In this document: positions 26,301 to 35,259 of the stretch, in pieces
Layout of the letters: the number at the start of each line of letters is the position of its first letter
Numbering within the stretch: the first letter of the stretch is position 1
NCBI GenBank assembly: GCA_903858115.1
Contig: CAIOHR010000058.1
Location: 167,303 to 231,302 of the forward strand
Direction: 5' to 3'
From: an uncultured Pirellula sp.
GTDB taxonomy: Bacteria; Planctomycetota; Planctomycetia; Pirellulales; Pirellulaceae
Length of the DNA: 64,000 bases
Notes under the pieces: generated by a model
Seen by the model: the letters and a program-made list of their open reading frames with translations, nothing else
Databases searched by the model: none
Told to the model about the DNA's origin: nothing
Made by a program: the position numbers and the translations under genes

Positions 26301-27578
26301 ATGCACGAAAAGATTGATAATTGCAGGATTTGTGGATGCAAAAACCTGGTCGAAATATTGCACCTAGGCGATCAAGCATTGACGGGAGTTTTCCCGAAGT
26401 CAAAATTCCAAGCGGTTCCAATTGGCCCGCTGCAGCTGGTCAAATGCGCTGACGGCTGTGGTTTGGTGCAGCTCAATCATTCTTTCCCCGCTGACCAAAT
26501 GTACGGAGATAACTACGGGTACCGATCCGGCCTAAACGCGTCGATGGTAAAGCATCTACAAGGGCGAGTCAGAGAGGCTCGGTCTCGCGTTGAGCTTCAG
26601 CCTGGTGACATTGTACTTGATATCGGTAGCAACGATTCGACGACTCTACGCGCCTACGGAGACAAGGGTTTCCGGCTGATTGGCATGGACCCGAGTGGCC
26701 TCAAGTTCAAAGAGTACTATCCGAGCTACGTCCAACTAATTCCTGATTTTTTCAATGCGGACGCGTTCACAAAGCACTTCGGTCAAGAAAAAGCCAAAAT
26801 CGTTTCCTCGATCGCCATGTTTTATGATCTGGATGATCCCACCAGCTTTATGAAGCAAGTGTATGATTGTCTGGACGAAGAAGGTATCTGGGTATTCGAG
26901 CAGAGCTATTTGCCGCTCATGGTAGAACGAAATGCCTATGACACCGTTTGCCATGAGCATGTCAGCTACTATGCTCTCAAGCAAATCCAATGGATGACAG
27001 ATCAAATCGGCTTCAAAATACTTGATGTCGAGCTGAACGACGTCAACGGGGGCAGTTTCTGCGTGACGGTCGCAAAATCGAGTTCGAAACATGTTGCGAA
27101 TGAACGTGTTGTCCAAGAACTGTTGGAGCGGGAGCAAGCAGATGGGTACAACGATTGGGCTGTTTACGATCGATTCCGCGAAAGAGTATTCCGACTTCGA
27201 GACGAGCTTAAAAGCCTATTGCTTCAACTGAATGCTTCGGGCAACGATGTTTGTGGATACGGTGCGTCCACCAAAGGAAACGTGGTCCTTCAATTTTGCG
27301 ATGTTACCACCAAACAACTACGTGGCATTGCAGAAGTGAACCAAGAGAAATTCGGAGCTTTCACGCCATTCAACTATATTCCTATCTCATCCGAGTCGGA
27401 TATCAAAGCCGGGAATCCTGACTACATGATCGTTTTGCCGTGGCATTTTCGAGAGAATATCTTGAAACGAGAACAAGGATACCTTGCGGCTGGCGGAAAC
27501 CTAATTTTTCCGCTTCCTAATCTTGAAATCGTATACGGTACTGCAGCACAGAGAACAACAGGCCGCGTTGCGGCGTAG
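26301..27578 (+). CDS. C-methyltransferase of the deoxysugar/SAM type (Methyltransf_13/14 architecture)
   Basis: 425 residues. The N-terminal module has zinc-type cysteines (C8-x2-C11 and CADGC around residues 51-55), then DQMYGDNYGYRSGLN, typical of the putative zinc-binding domain of sugar C-methyltransferases. The SAM-binding core is VLDIGSNDSTTLRAY near residue 107, and the C-terminal part (GYGASTKGNVVLQF, about 315) is the Methyltransf_14-like domain. Such enzymes methylate carbon in NDP-linked sugars or act on related intermediates. It is first of five same-strand genes with glycosyltransferases, so a role in tailoring a surface glycan is likely. Confidence 0.88.
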   Translation: MHEKIDNCRICGCKNLVEILHLGDQALTGVFPKSKFQAVPIGPLQLVKCADGCGLVQLNHSFPADQMYGDNYGYRSGLNASMVKHLQGRVREARSRVELQPGDIVLDIGSNDSTTLRAYGDKGFRLIGMDPSGLKFKEYYPSYVQLIPDFFNADAFTKHFGQEKAKIVSSIAMFYDLDDPTSFMKQVYDCLDEEGIWVFEQSYLPLMVERNAYDTVCHEHVSYYALKQIQWMTDQIGFKILDVELNDVNGGSFCVTVAKSSSKHVANERVVQELLEREQADGYNDWAVYDRFRERVFRLRDELKSLLLQLNASGNDVCGYGASTKGNVVLQFCDVTTKQLRGIAEVNQEKFGAFTPFNYIPISSESDIKAGNPDYMIVLPWHFRENILKREQGYLAAGGNLIFPLPNLEIVYGTAAQRTTGRVAA

Positions 27579-27593
27579 AAGCAAGAGCGTGAC

Positions 27594-28436
27594 ATGCAAG
27601 TGAAGAGATTCATCAAAAGTTGCCAACGAAAACTGTTAGCGCCATTCGATACTCGCTGGAAACGAGCCAAACTTAAAGCGGAGAAATTTGTGCTCAAAAC
27701 GATGGCTAAGCATGGAATTGCGTGCTCGGAAAATAGCATTCGACGCACGGACGGTGGGACGGCGGGAATCAGTTTGTCAGGTGGAGTAGGAGTCTTAAGT
27801 ATGGAATCGAGCAATCTCATGCTTGCATTCTTAAAAGCTAGCCAACGCCAAATTCCCGATCCTCGTACGTTGTTTCAAGCGATTGCAATTGGAAATGGCT
27901 TGGTGTTAGTCGGTCATCCACACGTCGGAACCATGTATGCGAACGCGTCAGATGTAGTTCAGTTGCCGCGACTTGTGATGAGAAACTACCAAGAAGACAC
28001 GACGATTGCACTTGAACGCTCCGTGGGTGGAGGTGATTTCGTGCTGCACTTCGGTGCACAACAAGGTTATCATTTGCTAACGCTATCACACCTGGTTGGT
28101 CCAACAGGACTACTGGTCGCATTCGAAACAAACGACGATATCGGTACGCTGAGACTGAATGTAGAGTCTCATAGGTTAGAATCTCAAGTCACCATCGTTG
28201 GACATGAGATTCGCACCTGTCAGAGTCTCACGCTGCTCACCCCTCCGGGCAAGAACTGCATCGTTTTTGTATCCGAGGGAACTCAACTGGATCCGCTGAC
28301 TGCAAGAAGCCTCACGGAATTCCTGAAGATCAATTCACTTGCAACCATCGTCGATGGTGCCCGAGTCGTATCCATCGAGGAGTTTGTAGGAAAAATCTCG
28401 AAGGCGAGCGCGTTTCCTTTTACCTCCGCCGCATAG
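27594..28436 (+). CDS. FkbM-like protein with a weakened SAM site
   Basis: 280 residues, 16 bp after the methyltransferase. Residues about 140-200 (VGGGDFVLHFGAQQGYHLLT ... LVAFETNDDIGTLRLNV) follow the FkbM pattern in which GDxVLDVGAHxGYYTL is followed by VxAFEPxP and LxxN. Here the motif reads HFGAQQGYH, so the Asp and some Gly/Ala positions are changed. FkbM proteins O-methylate sugars and similar groups. It may be a divergent or inactive methyltransferase; no enzyme activity can be claimed. The family call is by pattern only. Confidence 0.6.
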   Translation: MQVKRFIKSCQRKLLAPFDTRWKRAKLKAEKFVLKTMAKHGIACSENSIRRTDGGTAGISLSGGVGVLSMESSNLMLAFLKASQRQIPDPRTLFQAIAIGNGLVLVGHPHVGTMYANASDVVQLPRLVMRNYQEDTTIALERSVGGGDFVLHFGAQQGYHLLTLSHLVGPTGLLVAFETNDDIGTLRLNVESHRLESQVTIVGHEIRTCQSLTLLTPPGKNCIVFVSEGTQLDPLTARSLTEFLKINSLATIVDGARVVSIEEFVGKISKASAFPFTSAA

Positions 28437-28447
28437 CGAGAAAACCG

Positions 28448-30853
28448 ATGAACGTATACGCCGACATTCGATGTTTACAGGACACACGTTTTGCATTTCG
28501 AGGGGTAGGAATCCATGCATCAACACTTCTCGCAGCGGCAAAGGAGTACTTGCCAAAAGGTACCAATTTGATCGGGCTCGTATCGCCAGAAATTGGACGG
28601 TTAGACTCGTCGTTCGTATCGACCTTTGACTCGATCGAGACGGTTTTTGCGCCGCGCATACCGTCTGAGCCAGCTGCGTTTCTTCAGATGTCTCCCATGA
28701 CCCACGATCCTACGCGTGCGGCAAGGCTGATTGGTCGGTCAAGCATTTTCAGTGCGTCCGTGATCTACGATTTTATTCCTTACGATATGCCTGAACGCTA
28801 TCTGGTAGATGCGAAGAACGCCCAAGACTACAAACTCCAGTTAGCATGGTTGCCTTCGTACGATTGTTTTTTCCCGATTAGCCAATATTCGGCTCGACGT
28901 CTCAAGAACATATGTTCCATCTCCGCTGATCGCATTACGACTACGGGAGTTGCGTTGCGTCCCGATTTTGAAGCGATGTTGCAGGGCACGAACGCAATGC
29001 TCCGAACGGTTTTGCGTCCCAATTTTCCAAATCGGTACGTGGTCTGTGTTGCAGGGGCAGACCGGCGAAAGAACGTCGAAGTGTTGCTTGATGCTCATGC
29101 AAAACTGCCGCCCGAACACAATAATACGCATATTGTGATCGTTGGCTCCTACGGAGAAAGCCACATCGCCAAGTTGATCGATCACTATGAATCGCAGGGT
29201 GGTTTGTCTCGCAAGCTTCACTTCCTGCACGGAGTCTCGGATGCCGAACTAAAGAGCATTTACGCTGGTGCCGTGGCCGCGGTATGTTGTTCCGAAATCG
29301 AGGGATTCTCAATACCCGTTATCGAAGCGATCGCATGCCACTGTCCAAGTTTGGTCTCGGACAACGAGGCACATCGCGAGTTGGTTGACTTTGAGGATGC
29401 ATTCTTTGACATTCATGATTCGAATCGACTTTCACAGTTGCTCGCGGGAATCTCCAGTCAGCCGTTGATGCGAGAGAAAATAATCGCGGCGCAATCGCCT
29501 ATCGCGCAACAATTCGCGGCAAAACGGGTCTGCGAACGCTTCTGGAAACCCATCTCTCGTGGATTGCGGGAGGTGTCTGGACGCGTTCGAATGGTATCGA
29601 GGCACAATCTCTTGAATCGGCCACGGATCGCAATCCTATCCCCCTATCCACCCGAGGCATCAGGTGTGGCGGATTACACACGGCGAACCGTTCAAGCATT
29701 AGGACAGATTTCCGATGTTGATATCTACTCCAATGCAGAGAACCCCGCACCAACTCCGGAAGTCAAGAATTTCTTCCCAATAAGCGAAATCCCGTACACT
29801 TCTGGACAATATGACAATGTTTTGAGCGTCGTTGGCAACTCTCATTTTCACATTCCGATCATCAACCTGCAACGCGTCCATGGAGGTCCATGTTTGATGC
29901 ATGACAACCGTCTGGCGGAGCTTTACAATTGGTGGAAAGGTGAAGACTATCTCGCCGAGATGGCCAGTAAACACTTAGGTCGCAAAGTCAAAGCAAGCGA
30001 AGTCCGACATTGGATGAGTAATCCCGGCGATTTGCCGAGTATGTTCTTCTGTGAACTCATCGAATCTGCCACGCCCTTGATTGTACACTCGCGAGGCATA
30101 CAATCGCAGTGCTTCAAAGAACATGGAATCAAGCCAGAATACTTGACATTTTGCTGTTATCGGGACTTCGATACCAACGATTTAACACCGAGCGGCAAAC
30201 TGGCTGCTCGTGCTGCCTTGGGGATTGGAGCTGACGATTTCGTCATCATTAGTCTAGGTATTGTTGGTCCGACGAAAGGACCTTTTCAATGTATCGATTC
30301 TATGTCTCGGTTGAAGCAAAGCGGAATGAATCCTCACTTTTTCTTTGTAGGCAGCGCGGGGAGCCTCGAGCCAGCACTGCGTTCGCATGCTGCAGCCTTA
30401 AACGTTGCGGAAAATATACACTTTTGTGGCGAGTGGGTTAGCGAACAGGACTATGCCCGATACCTGATTGCCGCCGATATGGCTGTACAACTTCGCAATC
30501 ATTTCTTCGGCGGATTGTCAGGAGCCATGCTAGATTGCATTAGCTCGGGTCTCTCGACTGTAGCAAACGACGACTTGGCTAACGCACTGGAATCTCCCGA
30601 TAGCGTCGTCCGAATCAGTGACGAGCTTGATTCGTTGGAGTTGCTCGATGCAATCTTAGGCATCTATCAATCCGAAACATATCTTGATCGATTGAAACCC
30701 AGTCGAGCCGAGTACGTCCAGAAGCATAGCTTCGAGAGGTATGCGGTAAAATTGTTGGAAATCTTGGGACTTCCGTACGATTCGGATAGCCAGATGAACT
30801 CGTTTGCAAAAAACCATCGTAACTTGGATGTGTTGGAGTTAGCCAAGTCGTGA
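28448..30853 (+). CDS. Two-module glycosyltransferase (tandem GT4-like)
   Basis: 801 residues. Module 1 (about 1-385) ends in a GT4-type region: VCVAGADRRKNVEVLLDAH, HFLHGVSDAELKSIYAGA and SEIEGFSIPVIEAIACHCP, the EGFGLPxxEA-like donor-site motif. Module 2 starts near residue 395 with RPRIAILSPYPPEASGVADY and contains LGIVGPTKGPFQCIDSMSRL and HFCGEWVSEQDYARYLIAADM with a GGLSGAMLDCISSG donor-like motif. Fusion of two GT-B enzymes in one chain is seen in polysaccharide synthesis. Its stop overlaps the next glycosyltransferase start by 4 bp (GTGA), giving translational coupling. Confidence 0.9.
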   Translation: MNVYADIRCLQDTRFAFRGVGIHASTLLAAAKEYLPKGTNLIGLVSPEIGRLDSSFVSTFDSIETVFAPRIPSEPAAFLQMSPMTHDPTRAARLIGRSSIFSASVIYDFIPYDMPERYLVDAKNAQDYKLQLAWLPSYDCFFPISQYSARRLKNICSISADRITTTGVALRPDFEAMLQGTNAMLRTVLRPNFPNRYVVCVAGADRRKNVEVLLDAHAKLPPEHNNTHIVIVGSYGESHIAKLIDHYESQGGLSRKLHFLHGVSDAELKSIYAGAVAAVCCSEIEGFSIPVIEAIACHCPSLVSDNEAHRELVDFEDAFFDIHDSNRLSQLLAGISSQPLMREKIIAAQSPIAQQFAAKRVCERFWKPISRGLREVSGRVRMVSRHNLLNRPRIAILSPYPPEASGVADYTRRTVQALGQISDVDIYSNAENPAPTPEVKNFFPISEIPYTSGQYDNVLSVVGNSHFHIPIINLQRVHGGPCLMHDNRLAELYNWWKGEDYLAEMASKHLGRKVKASEVRHWMSNPGDLPSMFFCELIESATPLIVHSRGIQSQCFKEHGIKPEYLTFCCYRDFDTNDLTPSGKLAARAALGIGADDFVIISLGIVGPTKGPFQCIDSMSRLKQSGMNPHFFFVGSAGSLEPALRSHAAALNVAENIHFCGEWVSEQDYARYLIAADMAVQLRNHFFGGLSGAMLDCISSGLSTVANDDLANALESPDSVVRISDELDSLELLDAILGIYQSETYLDRLKPSRAEYVQKHSFERYAVKLLEILGLPYDSDSQMNSFAKNHRNLDVLELAKS

Positions 30854-32229
30854 AGTCAAGCACAATACCGAAACCCGCACGGACTCGTATCCTTCTCGAT
30901 CTTTCACATACGCATTTCTCAAACTACCGCACCGGTATTCAGCGCGTCGTTCGCAGTCTTCATACGGAACTGCCAAATATTGCCGAAGAACTTGGGATTG
31001 ACTTTGCTGCCGTAGTTCTGGTCAACAACGAGTTTGTTTATCTTAATGAGTCAGAGGTGCATACGATCGAACCAGAGCCAACGCTTGACGATGTTTTAAA
31101 GAGCTGTCCGAATTGGTACAAGGTTTCGGCGCGCGCGGTTTGTTCGGTTGTACGGCTGAAAATAGTGAAGCGATGGTTTTTACCGGAACCAGGGCATCAA
31201 GGCATTTTCAAGCATGTAAGGAAACTTCGAAAGGCGATTTTCAAATTCAAGACGCCTGCCAACGATGGGACGGATCAACGTGTTCAATTTGGCCCCAACG
31301 ATATCCTGGTGATGCCAGACGGATATTGGGTGATGATGCATATTTGGGATGCGGTCGCTCGCGCAAAGGCACAAGGTGTCAAAGTTTCGGTTGTCGTCTA
31401 CGACTTGATTTGCATTACTCACCCGCAGTTTTTTGGGCCCGGTGCAAAAGAATGTTTTACCAAGTACCTGCGAGCGTTAAACGAATATGCGGATATGGCA
31501 GTCGCCATTTCACGGACGGTCGAATGTCAATTGCGAACGAAGCTTGCTCACTTGGCAACAGACGATCAAAGGCCTCCGGAATGCAAGAGCTTTCGCTTAG
31601 GGGTCACTATCGAGAATCCCGAAGGTGAAGTTCGCGAATCGATTGCCGCATTGTTTGAACACAAAGAAAAGCCGTACCTCATGGTTTCAACCTTTGAGCC
31701 TCGCAAGAACCACCAATTTCTGCTCGACTCCTTTGATCTCTTTTGGAATCGATCACCCTCCCGAAAACTCTTGCTGGTCGGAGCTATGGGGTGGATGAGC
31801 GAAGAGACGATCCAACGCATTCAAACGCATCCGCGTTTCGGTACACAGTTGCTGATGGTCAACGATGCAAGCGATGCAGAAGTCCAATTCTGCTACGAAA
31901 ATTGCCGGGCCGCAATCTATCCATCGATCGTAGAAGGCTTTGGATTGCCCATTATCGAAGCATTGCGAAATGGAAAAACAATTTTTGCAAGCAATACGTC
32001 CATCCACCGTGAGGTTGGAAGACAATATTGTCAATATTTTGATTTGAGTGAGCAAAATTCACTCGTATCTGCTATGGAATCGTGGGAGCGAGCTGGATGT
32101 CCAAGCCCTTTGCCTCCCATGCACCAGCTATTGGTTTCTTGGAACGACTCATCGCGACAATTGGCTGAGTCTGTTCTCTGCTTATCGGACCAGTTCCGTT
32201 ACCGCAACGCAGCGAATCGCGCTGCATAG
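30850..32229 (+). CDS. Glycosyltransferase family 4 protein
   Basis: 459 residues from a GTG overlapping the stop of the previous gene (GTGA). The N-terminal acceptor domain begins RILLDLSHTHFSNYRTGIQRVV; the C-terminal half has the GT4 signatures MVSTFEPRKNHQFLLDSF and SIVEGFGLPIIEALRNGK, the latter with the conserved E-x7-E pattern. It transfers a sugar from an activated donor to a glycan. The GIQRVVRSL opening is typical of mannosyl/rhamnosyl-type members of polysaccharide clusters, but sugar specificity cannot be inferred. Confidence 0.92.
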   Translation: MKSSTIPKPARTRILLDLSHTHFSNYRTGIQRVVRSLHTELPNIAEELGIDFAAVVLVNNEFVYLNESEVHTIEPEPTLDDVLKSCPNWYKVSARAVCSVVRLKIVKRWFLPEPGHQGIFKHVRKLRKAIFKFKTPANDGTDQRVQFGPNDILVMPDGYWVMMHIWDAVARAKAQGVKVSVVVYDLICITHPQFFGPGAKECFTKYLRALNEYADMAVAISRTVECQLRTKLAHLATDDQRPPECKSFRLGVTIENPEGEVRESIAALFEHKEKPYLMVSTFEPRKNHQFLLDSFDLFWNRSPSRKLLLVGAMGWMSEETIQRIQTHPRFGTQLLMVNDASDAEVQFCYENCRAAIYPSIVEGFGLPIIEALRNGKTIFASNTSIHREVGRQYCQYFDLSEQNSLVSAMESWERAGCPSPLPPMHQLLVSWNDSSRQLAESVLCLSDQFRYRNAANRAA

Positions 32230-32305
32230 TCTGTCTTGACACGCTGAATCGCGGAATACTAAGTTGAAGTCGACGAAGTTGTTTCCTGTTATTGAGGTTG
32301 GAATC

Positions 32306-33658
32306 ATGACCGCATTGAGTTGGTTGACGAGTGGAAAAAAGAGCGAGGATAATTCTTTAACAGGAAAGTCGAATGCAACGAATCAAGTTCAGGCCTTGCT
32401 GGACGAAATCCTGCCCAAAAGAGCTGCATTGCTGGAATCCAAGTCCCCCATCAATGTCCGCACACTGATGGAACTCTACACGGTGGAGGAGCTTTGCGAA
32501 ACGGCCGAAGACTACTATCGCAACGTCGAGGATACGTCCGGTTTGCTTGCTAAGCCCTACATCTGCATGTCCGAAACGCCCGAACTATTGGGTGTCTTTT
32601 CGCAATTACTGCTTGGCATCAAGCCGGTTGGCGGGATGGACATCTTAGACTTCGGTGCAGGACCTGGTTGGGCTTCGCATGCGCTTACCAGTCTCGGGGC
32701 GAAAATGATCGTTTCCGACGTGTCAATATCCGGATTGAAGATCGCAGCCGATCGATTCAAGCGAAGTCCTATTCCCAGCCCCCATGTTCCACCCAAATTT
32801 CTGCACTTCAATGGCCGAACGTTTGATTTACCCAATGAATCTGTCGACCGCATTATTTGCATCGATGCATTTCATCACATTCCCAACCCAGCCGAAGTGA
32901 TTGGCGAAATGTCCCGCATTCTCAGGCTGGGCGGTGTTGCCGCGTTTGCCGAACCAGGTCCAAAGCACTCTTGGTCTCCTGGTGCACAATACGAAATGCG
33001 CCATCATCAAGTTGTTGAAAACGATGTGGTCATCGAAGACATTTGGGCGATGGCCAAACAAGTTGGATTCAGCGACATTCGGCTCGCGGTCTTCTGCACT
33101 TCACCGTTTCACGTAAGCATGAACGAATTCAATGAGTTCCTGGCTGGAGGCAAAAGCAGTTCTCAATATCTTCATACATCGCAACATTACATGCAAAATT
33201 CTAGACGTCTATTCTTTCTTTCGAAAGGGGCGGAAGGAATTGCGGATAGCCGATCAACGGAAGGACTACAAGCATCGATCAAGATCAAAGAAATCGGAGG
33301 TCCGAAGGTGCGTTTGGGTGATACGCTTTCCATCACAGCAAAGGTCACAAACACGGGGAAAGTCCGCTGGTTACCTCCTTGCCATGGGTTAGGCTCTGTT
33401 TGGCTCGGCGCCCATCTCCACGAAAAAGGCTCAACTTCAACCAAGTCGGGGTTCTTTACGACCCCTTTGCCAACCGATGAAGCAAAAGGACTGATGCCTG
33501 GCAAGTCGATCGAGTTCACATTCGAACTTACGGTACCAGACAAAACAGGAGATTTCGACTACGAATTCGACATGGTCTCGCAACAAGTCGCATGGTTTCA
33601 TAGCGTTGGATCACCAACGACGCGGATGTCACTAAGCGTTTACGGCGCGAATCGTTAA
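32306..33658 (+). CDS. SAM-dependent methyltransferase with C-terminal Ig-like module
   Basis: 450 residues from the ATG at 32306, preceded by GAGGTTGGA; an upstream TTG at 32264 is possible but has a poorer context. The SAM-binding core is ILDFGAGPGWASHALTSLGA near residue 113, followed by the acidic VSDVSISGL and then IICIDAFHHI. From about residue 330 the chain changes to a beta-rich module (GPKVRLGDTLSITAKVTNTG ... FDYEFDMVSQQVAWF) of the kind attached to enzymes and Wzt-type proteins of polysaccharide synthesis. It closes the glycan island. Confidence 0.87.
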   Translation: MTALSWLTSGKKSEDNSLTGKSNATNQVQALLDEILPKRAALLESKSPINVRTLMELYTVEELCETAEDYYRNVEDTSGLLAKPYICMSETPELLGVFSQLLLGIKPVGGMDILDFGAGPGWASHALTSLGAKMIVSDVSISGLKIAADRFKRSPIPSPHVPPKFLHFNGRTFDLPNESVDRIICIDAFHHIPNPAEVIGEMSRILRLGGVAAFAEPGPKHSWSPGAQYEMRHHQVVENDVVIEDIWAMAKQVGFSDIRLAVFCTSPFHVSMNEFNEFLAGGKSSSQYLHTSQHYMQNSRRLFFLSKGAEGIADSRSTEGLQASIKIKEIGGPKVRLGDTLSITAKVTNTGKVRWLPPCHGLGSVWLGAHLHEKGSTSTKSGFFTTPLPTDEAKGLMPGKSIEFTFELTVPDKTGDFDYEFDMVSQQVAWFHSVGSPTTRMSLSVYGANR

Positions 33659-33874
33659 TGTCAAGCTTTCGTGCGGGACTTTGAGCCCGTCCGTTTCAAA
33701 CAAAGGATGGCTAATCTTTGGAGAACAAGGAATTTTGGCTTCGGATGCGATTCGGTTCGCTCGCAATTTGCGGATTCTGAATCGCAGGTTCCATAAGCTA
33801 GACCACGGCTCTCTGAACAACTGCGGTGGTATGGATGAGTGCTATGTCGCAGCTTGTTTGCGTACCCCGTCACT
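33659..33874. other. Non-coding stretch after the glycan island
   Basis: About 216 bp without any supported gene; frames across it carry no recognisable family. It abuts the trpE relic. Confidence 0.35.
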
Positions 33875-34122
33875 TCAATGCAAACCGGGGATGGTTTTGG
33901 GTTCTAGTCTCGTCATGGTCGCTTCGACTGAGCTCAGCAATGCCTTGGCTTTATTGACGGTCTCTTGATACTCGCTCGCAGGGTCGTTGCGGGCAACCAA
34001 ACCTGCACCTGCTTGGATATAAACTTTGCCGTTTCAGACGACCATGGTCCGCAAGTTAATGCAAGTATCCATGTTGCCTAGATAGTCAAAGTAACCGACC
34101 GCGCCCGCATAGGGCCCACGAC
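33875..34122 (-). pseudogene. Relic of the 3' end of trpE (anthranilate synthase component I)
   Basis: On the minus strand the frame reads [20 protein letters not shown], then LRTMVV, an in-frame TGA, then [18 protein letters not shown] and [19 protein letters not shown], ending in a stop at 33875. This is the conserved C-terminal region of TrpE-type chorismate-binding enzymes (family pattern GGxVGYxxxxGxxDxxIxIR, and QAGAGIVADSxPxxEYxExxxKA). The rest of the gene is absent upstream of 34122. It is a truncated, interrupted copy; an intact trpE must be elsewhere. Confidence 0.85.
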
Positions 34123-34123
34123 G

Positions 34124-34153
34124 CGGTGAAGCAAAGCGCCGTGATTCGTTAAT
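34124..34153 (+). pseudogene. Fragment of the hisD 3' end
   Basis: Reads AVKQSAVIR then stop, against AHKQSVVIR then stop at the end of the intact hisD (25745-25771). It is a 30-bp diverged copy directly abutting the trpE relic, in the same orientation as hisD, and is a third hisD tail besides the gene and the 35187 repeat. Confidence 0.75.
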
Positions 34154-34286
34154 ACATGTTGGCGACAAATTGTAGAACGATTGACCTTAATCATTCTGAC
34201 GCATTGTGGACAATTGCCTTACTCTTCAACCCAGTTCTTAGTCCGGGCAGATCGCCAAGTTCTTCGAGAGGCGAACATTACCATTT

Positions 34287-35000
34287 CTAGCACTTCGAGG
34301 ATTTGCGTTTCACGCCGACTTCCGACATGGATTCCACTTTTGCAATGTAGTCCGTTGCGACCGGGACTTTACAAGCTATATCTCCCATCTCCACCTTTAC
34401 GGTACCGATTTTCTTGGCGATCTCCTTCGCTTTCTTGAGGAGCGGCTGAACGTAGCTGCCGATGCTAATCACAAATCCGTTCATCGTGTAGGCGACTCGC
34501 CCGTCTGCTTGATGTACTTTCTCCGAAACGAGCGTTAACAATGATTCGATTTCGCTCAAATCCAAATCGTCGTCTGGGCGTATCGCCACGATTGAAGAAT
34601 ACGTCGCCCAACCAGTGGATGCTATTTTAGGAACTTTGGATTTGATCCACTTCATCGCAAGCTCACGTCCATATGAACTCTCGGATGCAACCCACGGGAC
34701 GGTGTACTCGCTGATCATCTGCCACGATGCATTCTTCGCCCAAGTCTCGAGATGTTTCTTGGACATCTTTGAGCCATCGGCCACGAGGCCTGCGAGGTAC
34801 ATGGCGTCTGCGTTGCCTGTCTCGTAAAGCTCCATGGCAAGTGACTGATTGCCTTTGATTTTCTTCACGATGGTTTTCATGTCACCGACTTTGACACCAT
34901 ACATTTGTTCAATGGGGGCACCGTGTCGGGCGAATGTTTTTCGCGTTTGCTCTGAACCCAGTCTCTTGAGTTCAAACATTACTTCGTCGACTGTGTTCAT
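34287..35000 (-). CDS. DNA alkylation repair protein, AlkD-like HEAT-repeat family
   Basis: 237 residues. It begins MNTVDEVMFELKRLGSEQTRKTFARHGAP and has repeated helical pairs, with YGVKVGDMKTIVKKIKGN and LAMELYETGNADAMYLAGLV typical of the AlkD-like family (PF08713), and a WAKNASWQMISEYTVPWVA segment near the DNA-facing groove. Known AlkD enzymes excise positively charged alkylated bases without base flipping. The C-terminal basic KRKSSKC is specific to this group. A decayed duplicate lies at 25850-25971. It stands alone amid relics and repeats. Confidence 0.88.
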   Translation of the reverse strand: MNTVDEVMFELKRLGSEQTRKTFARHGAPIEQMYGVKVGDMKTIVKKIKGNQSLAMELYETGNADAMYLAGLVADGSKMSKKHLETWAKNASWQMISEYTVPWVASESSYGRELAMKWIKSKVPKIASTGWATYSSIVAIRPDDDLDLSEIESLLTLVSEKVHQADGRVAYTMNGFVISIGSYVQPLLKKAKEIAKKIGTVKVEMGDIACKVPVATDYIAKVESMSEVGVKRKSSKC

Positions 35001-35077
35001 GTTGCCATCACTTAGAACGAGAGCCTTGCATTGTTGTATCCGCCTGAGACGCCTTCACTTAGTCGTGGCATTAGCGG

Positions 35078-35160
35078 TTTAACCACGAATAACACGAATG
35101 CCACGAATACGAAAACAATGGATTGAACATTCGCGTGATTTGTTCGATTCGTGGTCTAAA
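35078..35160. repeat. Inverted CACGAAT-type repeat array
   Basis: Three CACGAAT words (about 35081, 35091 and 35101, as ACCACGAATAACACGAATGC and onward) face an ATTCGTGGT at about 35147-35155, so the stretch can fold on itself. It lies between alkD and the 57-bp repeat. Similar-style arrays built on ATCCGTG surround the Uma2 gene at 49 kb. Confidence 0.6.
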
Positions 35161-35186
35161 AACAGGATTGTGGCAGTTTCGTTCGT

Positions 35187-35243
35187 GCGTTGTGATTCGT
35201 TAACGCATCGCTTTCAACATCGTCGTGGTTCGCTCCGCGAACC
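35187..35243 (+). repeat. 57-bp direct repeat, copy 2
   Basis: Identical over 57 bp to the 3' end of hisD at 25755-25811, same orientation. Together they bracket 9.4 kb holding the glycan island, the trpE relic and alkD. Confidence 0.95.
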
Positions 35244-35259
35244 TTTATGGGACAGAGGC

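Noticed and set aside
33681-33968. 95-residue plus-strand frame before the trpE relic
   Set aside because: Half of it runs antisense to the trpE relic and the rest shows nothing recognisable.
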